Notes under the pieces: model-generated
Database searches by the model: none
Seen by the model: the letters and a program-made list of their open reading frames with translations, nothing else
What the model was told of the DNA's origin: nothing
Part shown: positions 57,088-64,000 of the stretch, piece by piece
How the letters are laid out: every line of letters begins with the position of its first letter
Numbering within the stretch: position 1 is the stretch's first letter
Position numbers and translations under genes: made by a program
From: Candidatus Pelagibacter sp. TMED118
GTDB taxonomy: Bacteria > Pseudomonadota > Alphaproteobacteria > Pelagibacterales > Pelagibacteraceae
NCBI GenBank assembly: GCA_002170205.2
Contig: NHFT02000006.1
Span: 33,374-97,373, forward strand
DNA length: 64,000 nt
Direction of reading: 5' to 3'

Positions 57088-57651
57088 ATGGATGCGATAG
57101 GAAATTTAAAAAAATTAAGTGATTTCAGTGATAAATCACTACTTCTGGTTGACGATGATAACCCCTTTAGAGAAAGATTAGCTAGAGCAATGGAAAAAAA
57201 GGGGTTTGAGGTTATACAAGCTGAAGGAGTAAAAAAAGGCATAGACGCCGTAAAGACAAAAAAACCTGCATTTGCAGTAGTTGATTTGCGACTAAACGAT
57301 GGAAATGGTTTAGAAGTAGTTAGACAACTCCAAAATTCTAATGAGAATAGCAGAATAGTTATGCTTACAGGATATGGAAATATACCAACAGCAGTTACTG
57401 CAATAAAACAGGGAGCAATTGATTATTTAGCTAAACCAGCAGATGCTGATGATGTTGAAAAAGCACTATTAGCAGACCCAAACAAAAAAGCTGATCCACC
57501 AGATAATCCGATGTCTGCCGACAGAGTGAAATGGGAACATATCCACAGGGTATTTGAGTTGTGTAATAGAAATGTCTCAGAGACAGCCAGAAGGTTAAAA
57601 ATGCACAGAAGAACTCTTCAAAGAATCCTTTCCAAAAGATCCCCTAGATAA
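57088..57651 (+). CDS. regA: RegA/PrrA/ActR family response regulator
   Basis: This is a two-component response regulator linked in other alphaproteobacteria to redox control. The receiver domain spans about 17-130, with VDDDNPFRER, the phosphorylated Asp66 in AVVDLRLNDG, and LTGYGNIPTAV. A short proline-bearing linker and a Fis-type helix-turn-helix follow at about 145-187 (VFELCNRNVSETARRLKMHRRTLQ), as in RegA. The sensor kinase RegB is not in the window. Its end overlaps the convergent bioY by eight bases. Confidence 0.93.
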   Translation: MDAIGNLKKLSDFSDKSLLLVDDDNPFRERLARAMEKKGFEVIQAEGVKKGIDAVKTKKPAFAVVDLRLNDGNGLEVVRQLQNSNENSRIVMLTGYGNIPTAVTAIKQGAIDYLAKPADADDVEKALLADPNKKADPPDNPMSADRVKWEHIHRVFELCNRNVSETARRLKMHRRTLQRILSKRSPR

Positions 57652-58195
57652 GTTTTTTAAATTTCAAACAATATTTTGTCACTAAAATAAGTAATATTAT
57701 TTTGAATAATTCGGCTAATAAAAAAGGCTTAGCTCCTAATTCAAAAATTGGTTTATCCCAACCTATAATATATCCTAGCCATAGCATTCCCAAGAAATAA
57801 ATAGAGGTTATTGAAATTAAAATTACTTGAATAATTTTAAAAATATTCATTTTAAGATTAATTTTACCTGCGATAAAAGCCGCAACAATGAAACCAATTA
57901 AATATCCCATAGTAGGTCCGGTAAAATAAGCTATACCAATACCTTTTTCTGGAGAATTTGAAAAAACAGGTAAGCCAAATATTCCCTCAACTAAGTAAAC
58001 CAATACCGTAAGTGATCCTAATTTCGATCCAAGTGAGATTCCTAAAATTAGTACAATAAAAGTTTGCATCGTCATAGGCACTGGGTAAAACGGAATCTTA
58101 ATTTTTGCAGAAATTGTTAAAAGAAATGTACCTAAAATTATTAAAAAAACGTATCTGATTAATTTATAGTTTTGTAAAGTTTTTGAAAGTTCCAT
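57644..58195 (-). CDS. bioY: Biotin transporter BioY
   Basis: BioY is the substrate-binding membrane subunit of the biotin ECF transporter, able to work alone in some bacteria. In 183 residues with about six helices, IPFYPVPMTMQTFIVLILG and GPTMGYLIGFIVAAFIAG are the family signatures. BioM and BioN are not adjacent. Its presence suggests biotin uptake, in keeping with vitamin auxotrophy in SAR11, though the window does not prove absence of a biotin pathway. Confidence 0.94.
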   Translation of the reverse strand: MELSKTLQNYKLIRYVFLIILGTFLLTISAKIKIPFYPVPMTMQTFIVLILGISLGSKLGSLTVLVYLVEGIFGLPVFSNSPEKGIGIAYFTGPTMGYLIGFIVAAFIAGKINLKMNIFKIIQVILISITSIYFLGMLWLGYIIGWDKPIFELGAKPFLLAELFKIILLILVTKYCLKFKKLI

Positions 58196-58226
58196 TAAAG
58201 TATTTTAACAATTATAATTTGAATTT

Positions 58227-59156
58227 CTAGTTATTAATTAATGTTACAAAAACATCTTCTAAATCCCCATCATCTGTTGACATGTCTATGATTTCTATAT
58301 CTTTTTTACTTAAATAATTAATTATTTCACCAATTTTTAATTTGTCCTTCTCATAAGATAAAGTCATTAGTTTATCGCTATTTGATAAAATTTTAAGTGA
58401 ACTTAGACTATTATTATCAATGTCTATATCTTTATTTAACGTTAATCTCACAATTTTATGTTTAATTCTTCTTAGTAGATTTTCTGTACTATCAAGTGCA
58501 ATCAATTCACCTTTATTAATAATAGCTACTCTATCGCACATCTCCTCGGCCTCCTTAAGATAATGTGTTGTCAAAATCACAGTAACACCACTGTTATTAA
58601 GTAATCTTATATTATCCCAAAGATTTTTTCTCAATTCTACATCAACTCCTGCAGTAGGCTCATCAAGAATAATTATTGGTGGTTGATGTACAAGTGCTTT
58701 TGCTATCATTAATCTCCTTTTCATTCCTCCAGACAGTCCTCGAGAGTAGCTCTTTGCTTGATTATTTAAAGAAACCATACTTAAAATTGTATCTGTTATT
58801 CTATCCTTCTTTTTTACACCATACATTCCAGCCTGTAATTCTAATAATTTTTTTGGACTAAAAAATGGATCTAAATTTACCTCTTGTGGAACAATTCCAA
58901 TTGAAGCTCTAACCTGTCTTGGATTTACATCTATGTCAAATCCCCAAACATTTACTGATCCAGATGATTTTATCACTAAACCCGCTAGAATATTAATAAA
59001 AGTACTTTTGCCTGCTCCGTTTGGACCAAGTAACCCAAAAATTTCCCCTTGTTTCACCTCTAAGTTTAAATCTTTAAGTGCCTCGATACTATTTGATCCA
59101 TTTTTTGCATAAATTTTCTTAAGGTTACTAACTTTTAAAACATTTTTTTTATTCAT
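58227..59156 (-). CDS. ABC transporter ATP-binding protein
   Basis: This is a 309-residue ABC ATPase of the drug/polysaccharide (ABC-2, CcmA/NodI-like) exporter type. Walker A is GPNGAGKST, the signature GLSGGMKRRL, Walker B IIILDEPTAGVD and the switch histidine is in LTTHYLKEAEEMCD. The C-terminal 80 residues form the extra domain common in this subfamily. No permease gene lies next to it (bioY downstream, polA divergent), so the partner must be elsewhere. Substrate unknown. Confidence 0.9.
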   Translation of the reverse strand: MNKKNVLKVSNLKKIYAKNGSNSIEALKDLNLEVKQGEIFGLLGPNGAGKSTFINILAGLVIKSSGSVNVWGFDIDVNPRQVRASIGIVPQEVNLDPFFSPKKLLELQAGMYGVKKKDRITDTILSMVSLNNQAKSYSRGLSGGMKRRLMIAKALVHQPPIIILDEPTAGVDVELRKNLWDNIRLLNNSGVTVILTTHYLKEAEEMCDRVAIINKGELIALDSTENLLRRIKHKIVRLTLNKDIDIDNNSLSSLKILSNSDKLMTLSYEKDKLKIGEIINYLSKKDIEIIDMSTDDGDLEDVFVTLINN

Positions 59157-59205
59157 ATTAAATTACATTTTTAACATTAGGATAATTTAAGATAACATAT
59201 TTACA

Positions 59206-61980
59206 ATGAACAAAATTAAAAAAAATGATCATTTTTACCTAATTGATGGTTCAGGATATATATTTAGAGCTTATTATGCGCTTCCGCCTTTGACAAGAAA
59301 AAGTGATGGATTACCCACCGGAGCTGTTAGTGGTTTCTGCAGTATGTTATTTAAATTACTTGAAGATGCAAAATCAGAAGACAATAAGGATAAACCAACT
59401 CATTTTGCAGTTATATTTGATTCCGCAAGAAAAAATTTTCGAAATGAAATTTATAGCGAATACAAAGGCAATCGTTCAGATGCTCCAGAAGATTTAATAC
59501 CTCAATTTGAATATATAAGAAAATCTGTTTTAGCATTTAATATACCATCCATCGAATTAATAAATTATGAGGCTGATGATTTAATTGCGACATATTGTGA
59601 ACAAATAATTAAAATTGGAGCAAAAGCCACAATAGTATCTTCGGACAAGGACCTAATGCAACTTTATAAAAAAAATATAAGAATATACGATCCAATGAAG
59701 AACAAGTTTATTAATGAAGACGATGTAAAAAATAAATTTGGAGTAAAACCTGAAAAAGTTGTAGATGTTCAAGCACTAGCAGGAGATAGTAGCGATAATG
59801 TCCCAGGGGTGCCAGGGATAGGGGTAAAAACAGCTGCTGAACTAATTAATTATTTTGGTAACCTCGACAACTTATTAAAGAACTCACACCAAATAAAGCA
59901 AAATAAAAGAAGAGAAACATTATCTAACAATGCTGATAAAGCGATAATTAGCAAAAAGTTAGTTACACTTAAAAAAGATGTACCAGTAAAAGAAAAGTTA
60001 GAGAATTTTGAATTAAAAGAAATAGACAAAGATAAATTATTTTCTTTCCTAAGAGAGATGGAATTTAATAGACTTTTAAGCTCAGCAATTTCTAAATATG
60101 GTAATGTATCATTTGAAAAAACAAAAGAACCTAAAGTAATTAATAACACTGAAATCGAAATCTCAAAAAAAAATTATATTTTAGCAGATACTATAAATAA
60201 GATTAAAATTTTGTTAAATGAAGCCGAGGAAAAAGGAGAGATATGTATAGATACGGAAACTTCGTCTATAAATCCACACGATGCTGATTTAGTTGGAATT
60301 TCACTATCAGCCAAGACTGGTAATGCTTGTTATATACCAATCGGACATAAAAACTCTGATAATTTGAGGGAAAAAGATGTTTTAAAAGTTTTAAAACCAA
60401 TTCTTGAGGACAAAAGTGTTAAGAAAATAGGTCAAAATATAAAATTTGATTTTATAGTTTTATACAAAAGAGGCATAGAAATGAATGCTATGGAAGATAC
60501 TATGTTGATGTCATATGTTCTTGATGCAGGCAAAAATAGACATAACATGGATACACTATCTCAAATTCACTTAAATCATAAACCAATATCATTTAAAGAT
60601 TTAGTGGGAACAGGAAAAAAACAAATAAATTTCAGTGAAGTCGATATTCAAAAAGCAAAAAATTATTCAGCAGAGGATGCAGATGTAACTTTTCGTTTAT
60701 ATAAAATTTTCAGCAAAAACCTCAAATTAGAAAATTTAACAGATATTTATGAAATTTTTGAAAAACCTATGATTAAAATTTTATCAATGATGGAAATTTA
60801 TGGAGTAAAAATAGATAAAAAATTTTTAGAAGAATTATCAGTTAAATTTCAAAATAAAATTTATAACCTAGAAAAACTAATTTTTAAAATTTCTAAAAAA
60901 AAATTCAAAATTGGATCAACAAAGCAATTGGGCGAAATCATGTATAATGATTTAAAGATTTCAACATTAAAAAAAACAAAAAAAGGGAGCTTTGCTACAA
61001 GCGCATCTGTTTTAGAGGACTTAGCTTTTAAAGGTAACAAACTTCCAAAATTGGTTTTAGAATGGAGGCAATTATCAAAACTAAAAAATACTTACTCAGA
61101 CTCTTTACCTGAACATGTTAATCAAAAAACTAAAAGAATACATACATCATTTTTATTAGCAGCCACAACAACTGGTCGTTTAGCATCAAGCGATCCTAAT
61201 CTTCAAAATATTCCTATCAAATCTGAGGATGGCAAGGATATAAGAAAAGCCTTCATTGCTGAAGGTAATCACTCATTGATATCTGCAGACTATAATCAGA
61301 TTGAAATGAGGATACTGTCTGATATTGCGGATGTGAAAGAATTAAAAAAAGCATTTAAGAATAATGAGGATATTCACTCACTAACTGCTAGCCAGGTGTT
61401 CAATGTTGATTTGAAAAAAGTAAACGAAGATATGAGACGAAAAGCTAAAGCTATTAACTTTGGTATCATTTACGGAATTTCTCAATATGGATTAGCAAAA
61501 CAAATAAATGTATCTAATAACGAGGCAGCTGATTTTTTAAATTCCTATTTTTTAAAGTTTCCGGAAATAAAAGAATACATGGCATCTACTATAAAATTTT
61601 GTAGAAAAAGTGGTTATGTAAATAATATTTTTGGAAGAAGAACCCATATTACCGGCATAAATGATAAAAATTTCAACATTAGAAATTTTCAAGAAAGAGC
61701 TGCAATAAATGCTCCAATTCAGGGGTCAGCTTCTGAAATCATGCGATTAGCTATGATAAGAATTAATGACAAATTGTCTTTAAAAAAGTTTAAGAATATT
61801 AAAATGATTTTACAAATACATGATGAGTTGATATTTGAAGTTCCTAAAGATGACTTAAAAGAAATATCCAAAATAATTAGAAATGAGATGACCAGTGTGA
61901 AAAATAGTGATCTTCATTCTTTTACAATACCCTTATCTGTAGATATTAATGTTGGCAATAATTGGGGATTATTACATTAA
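59206..61980 (+). CDS. polA: DNA polymerase I
   Basis: PolA fills gaps and removes RNA primers. The 924 residues carry all three activities. The 5'-3' exonuclease (1 to about 290) has LIDGSGYIFRAYYALPPL, DDLIATYC and VQALAGDSSDNVPGVPGIG. The 3'-5' proofreading domain has Asp349 and Glu351 in IDTETSS, the later NIKFDF, and YSAEDAD. The polymerase domain has TTGRLASSDPNLQNIP, motif A in SADYNQIEMRIL, RRKAKAINFGIIYG and motif C QIHDELIFEV. All key residues appear intact. Confidence 0.97.
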   Translation: MNKIKKNDHFYLIDGSGYIFRAYYALPPLTRKSDGLPTGAVSGFCSMLFKLLEDAKSEDNKDKPTHFAVIFDSARKNFRNEIYSEYKGNRSDAPEDLIPQFEYIRKSVLAFNIPSIELINYEADDLIATYCEQIIKIGAKATIVSSDKDLMQLYKKNIRIYDPMKNKFINEDDVKNKFGVKPEKVVDVQALAGDSSDNVPGVPGIGVKTAAELINYFGNLDNLLKNSHQIKQNKRRETLSNNADKAIISKKLVTLKKDVPVKEKLENFELKEIDKDKLFSFLREMEFNRLLSSAISKYGNVSFEKTKEPKVINNTEIEISKKNYILADTINKIKILLNEAEEKGEICIDTETSSINPHDADLVGISLSAKTGNACYIPIGHKNSDNLREKDVLKVLKPILEDKSVKKIGQNIKFDFIVLYKRGIEMNAMEDTMLMSYVLDAGKNRHNMDTLSQIHLNHKPISFKDLVGTGKKQINFSEVDIQKAKNYSAEDADVTFRLYKIFSKNLKLENLTDIYEIFEKPMIKILSMMEIYGVKIDKKFLEELSVKFQNKIYNLEKLIFKISKKKFKIGSTKQLGEIMYNDLKISTLKKTKKGSFATSASVLEDLAFKGNKLPKLVLEWRQLSKLKNTYSDSLPEHVNQKTKRIHTSFLLAATTTGRLASSDPNLQNIPIKSEDGKDIRKAFIAEGNHSLISADYNQIEMRILSDIADVKELKKAFKNNEDIHSLTASQVFNVDLKKVNEDMRRKAKAINFGIIYGISQYGLAKQINVSNNEAADFLNSYFLKFPEIKEYMASTIKFCRKSGYVNNIFGRRTHITGINDKNFNIRNFQERAAINAPIQGSASEIMRLAMIRINDKLSLKKFKNIKMILQIHDELIFEVPKDDLKEISKIIRNEMTSVKNSDLHSFTIPLSVDINVGNNWGLLH

Positions 61981-62033
61981 ATAGCAGTAAGTGTTGCCCA
62001 ATTTAGAACAATTTAGTATTTTTAATTATAATA

Positions 62034-62732
62034 ATGAGTCAAACAATTGCACTAGTAGATGATGATAGAAATATTTTAACCAGTATTAGTATAGCTCTTG
62101 AGAAAGAGGGATACAAAGTGCAGACTTATCTTGACGGCGAAAGTGCTTTGATAGGATTGACCAGGTCTCCACCAGATTTAGCGATAATAGACATCAAAAT
62201 GCCCAAAATGGACGGCGAAGAACTTTTGAAGAAACTAAGAAAAAAAACAACAATGCCGGTAATATTCTTAACTTCTAAAGATGATGAAGTTGATGAATTA
62301 TTAGGACTTAAGCTTGGAGCAGACGATTTTGTCAAAAAATCTGGAGGATTTTCGATAAAGGTTTTAATTGAAAGAGTCAGAGTACAACTGAGAAAAAAAG
62401 ATAATAATATAGAGGATATAAAAAACATAATATCGCACGGCAAATTGAAATTAGACCCTTCTCAACTAGAATGCGAGTGGGATGGAAAACAACTTCCTGA
62501 CAAATTAACCACAACTGAATTTTTAATTGTGAAAGAGTTGGCTAAAAGACCAGGGATTATAAAAGAAAGAGCGCAATTAATGGACATAGCTTATAGAGAA
62601 GATACAGATATTGAGGATAGAACTATAGATAGCCATGTAAAAAGAATAAGAAAAAAATTTAAAAAAGTAGATGGGAATTTTGCTGCCATTGAAACGAGAT
62701 ATGGGAGTGGATATAGGTGGAATATTAGTTGA
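62034..62732 (+). CDS. chvI: ChvI-like response regulator
   Basis: This is an OmpR-family regulator of 232 residues. The receiver has [11 protein letters not shown] and the phosphorylated Asp53 in [36 protein letters not shown] follows, where the KKSGGFS stretch is typical of ChvI. The winged-helix DNA-binding domain covers about 135-232, ending YGSGYRWN. In rhizobia and relatives ChvI works with ChvG in envelope and acid responses. Its TGA overlaps the kinase ATG (TGATG). Confidence 0.92.
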   Translation: MSQTIALVDDDRNILTSISIALEKEGYKVQTYLDGESALIGLTRSPPDLAIIDIKMPKMDGEELLKKLRKKTTMPVIFLTSKDDEVDELLGLKLGADDFVKKSGGFSIKVLIERVRVQLRKKDNNIEDIKNIISHGKLKLDPSQLECEWDGKQLPDKLTTTEFLIVKELAKRPGIIKERAQLMDIAYREDTDIEDRTIDSHVKRIRKKFKKVDGNFAAIETRYGSGYRWNIS

Positions 62733-64000
62733 TGTTAAGTAATATATTAAAAAATTATTCAATACTTAAAAAATTTCTTTTCATTAATCTCATTTTTTTT
62801 ACAATAATCAGTATTTTTACATTTATTTATATTAATGGGATACAGCCCAATTTAATTAAAGATAAATCTAAAAACCACATAAAAATTATTGATAATACTA
62901 TAAGTCACATTCAAAGACTTAAAATAAATTTTATTCAAGAGGATATTAGAAAATTTCTTTTTTCTACAAAATTTTTATTTCAAGCAATAGATAGAGTAAT
63001 AATATATGATAAGGGTTTTAATAGTATTTCTGATACAGATACTTTGGATTTAGATCCAAGATCTTTTACAAGAAATTTTGAGATAGTTCAAACAGATATA
63101 CTTAACAATCAAGATAATTTATCTCAAAAAAAAGAAAATGAGTTGTCAATGAAAAAAGATTTTCTACAAAAAAAGTTATTAAATTATTCTGATGAAAAAA
63201 ATTTTAAAAATCCATTCACATTTACTCATGATTTAAAAGATCGATTTATGTTAATCACTGTAAAGGATATATCAATTGATAAAAAAATTGTTGGGTATAT
63301 TGCAGTAATAGAGTCTGCAGACGATATTAGGTTTGCAGTAGGGGAGAGAAAAAATTTTGTATTAAGGACAGCTATAATAATTGCAGCTATAATTTTGATT
63401 TTTTCATATGTATTAAATAGATATTTTTTAAAACCAATTAAGAATTTAGTACTTTATACAGAGATTATCAAAGATAAGAGTAAAGAGAAAACAAACATAG
63501 ATTTATATAAAAATAGAAAAGATGAATTAGGTATTTTATCAAAATCTATGGAAGAAATGACGAATGAACTCAAAAAAAGAATTAATACTGCAGAAAATTT
63601 TTCAAAAGATCTTGTTCATGAAATCAGAAATCCTCTAGCATCTTTAAAAAGTGCATCAGAAATAATCTCAGAAACTGATGATAAAGATCAAAAAAATAAA
63701 TTAATAAAAATTGTTTCTCATGATGTAGAGAGAATAGAAAGATTAGTTACAGATTATTCTCAAATTTTAAAAGATGAGGCTGCTATTTCCTCTGAAAAAA
63801 TGACTAAAATCAATTTACAAAACATTCTAAATTCAGTTGTTGACGATTTTAATAATATTTACAACTCTAAGAGAGGCATTTCAGTTGAACTAACTGCAAA
63901 TGGAAGCGGTGATTACGAAATTCTAGGTATCGAAAATAGAATCGAGCAAATAATCGCAAATCTTCTAGATAATTCAATATCATTTAGTGAGGACAATAAG
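62732..64000 (+). CDS. chvG: ChvG-like sensor histidine kinase (partial, runs off the window)
   Basis: The frame is open from the ATG at 62732 to the window end (423 codons). The N-terminus has one membrane helix (about 15-37) and a periplasmic sensor region of about 170 residues. A second helix at about 210-230 is followed by a HAMP-like linker. The H box is DLVHEIRNPLASLKS with the phospho-acceptor His296, and the N box begins NLLDNSISFSED. The catalytic domain is cut by the window edge. Pairing with the ChvI-like regulator is clear from the one-base overlap. Confidence 0.9.
   Translation, partial: MLSNILKNYSILKKFLFINLIFFTIISIFTFIYINGIQPNLIKDKSKNHIKIIDNTISHIQRLKINFIQEDIRKFLFSTKFLFQAIDRVIIYDKGFNSISDTDTLDLDPRSFTRNFEIVQTDILNNQDNLSQKKENELSMKKDFLQKKLLNYSDEKNFKNPFTFTHDLKDRFMLITVKDISIDKKIVGYIAVIESADDIRFAVGERKNFVLRTAIIIAAIILIFSYVLNRYFLKPIKNLVLYTEIIKDKSKEKTNIDLYKNRKDELGILSKSMEEMTNELKKRINTAENFSKDLVHEIRNPLASLKSASEIISETDDKDQKNKLIKIVSHDVERIERLVTDYSQILKDEAAISSEKMTKINLQNILNSVVDDFNNIYNSKRGISVELTANGSGDYEILGIENRIEQIIANLLDNSISFSEDNK

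Overview
The window is a dense, visibly AT-rich stretch of a small alphaproteobacterial genome. I assign it to the SAR11 clade (Pelagibacterales). The basis is the compaction (adjacent genes usually overlap by 1-11 bases or sit a few bases apart, and no gap exceeds about 190 bases), the dominance of AGA arginine codons, a DMSP demethylase very close to the Candidatus Pelagibacter ubique DmdA that I recall, alphaproteobacterial gene orders (rplU-rpmA-obg-proBA-nadD-rsfS, F1 atpHAGDC without F0, sdhCDAB/mdh/sucCDAB/lpd), a class I lysyl-tRNA synthetase, RegA/ActR and ChvI/ChvG regulators, and a SAM-II riboswitch. I saw no tRNA, rRNA, insertion sequence, prophage or CRISPR array.

Layout. 1-4914 (+): end of a probable ffh, then rpsP-trmD-rplS and leucine biosynthesis leuCDB. 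4942-10220 (+): DMSP demethylation operon dmdC, dmdB, an alpha/beta hydrolase, dmdA. 10243-24630 (+): asd followed by a long TCA-cycle block, sdhCDAB, mmsA, mdh, sucCDAB and lpd. 24696-27531 (+): a three-gene, translationally coupled cassette of a PhyH-type 2-oxoglutarate/Fe(II) dioxygenase, a class I SAM methyltransferase and an EgtD-type histidine N-alpha-methyltransferase. The first two genes use CGN arginine codons unlike everything around them. 27633-34477 (+): priA, then atpHAGDC. 34474-41004 (-): rplU-rpmA-obgE-proB-proA-nadD-rsfS-ctpA-rppH, read from a good promoter in front of rplU. 41065-43499 (-): metX-metW-gloB behind a SAM-II riboswitch. 43689-45654 (+): hisC-like aminotransferase and prephenate dehydrogenase. 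45651-49211 (-): trkH, an AmpG-like permease and an NlpC/P60 hydrolase. 49301-52772 (+): lysS, pyrD, rpmB and a YhhQ-type transporter. 52775-56943 (-): polyamine cluster with ornithine-decarboxylase-type enzyme, deoxyhypusine-synthase-family protein, N-carbamoylputrescine amidase and agmatine deiminase. 57088-64000: regA (+), bioY and an orphan ABC ATPase (-), then polA, chvI and a chvG-like kinase cut by the window end (+).

How it works together. The window mostly encodes core metabolism of a marine heterotroph. DMSP is demethylated and its methylmercaptopropionate product is activated and oxidised by the dmd genes; carbon then passes through the TCA block, electrons enter via succinate dehydrogenase, and ATP is made by the synthase. 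The best candidate for an undescribed system is the dioxygenase/methyltransferase/EgtD cassette. It could make a modified betaine derived from histidine, but that product is inference. Other points of interest are a non-canonical CTG start in the DMSP operon hydrolase, an SdhD with no histidine at the expected haem-ligand position, a PriA short by about 75 residues before its helicase core, and four convergent gene pairs with no room for a terminator between them.
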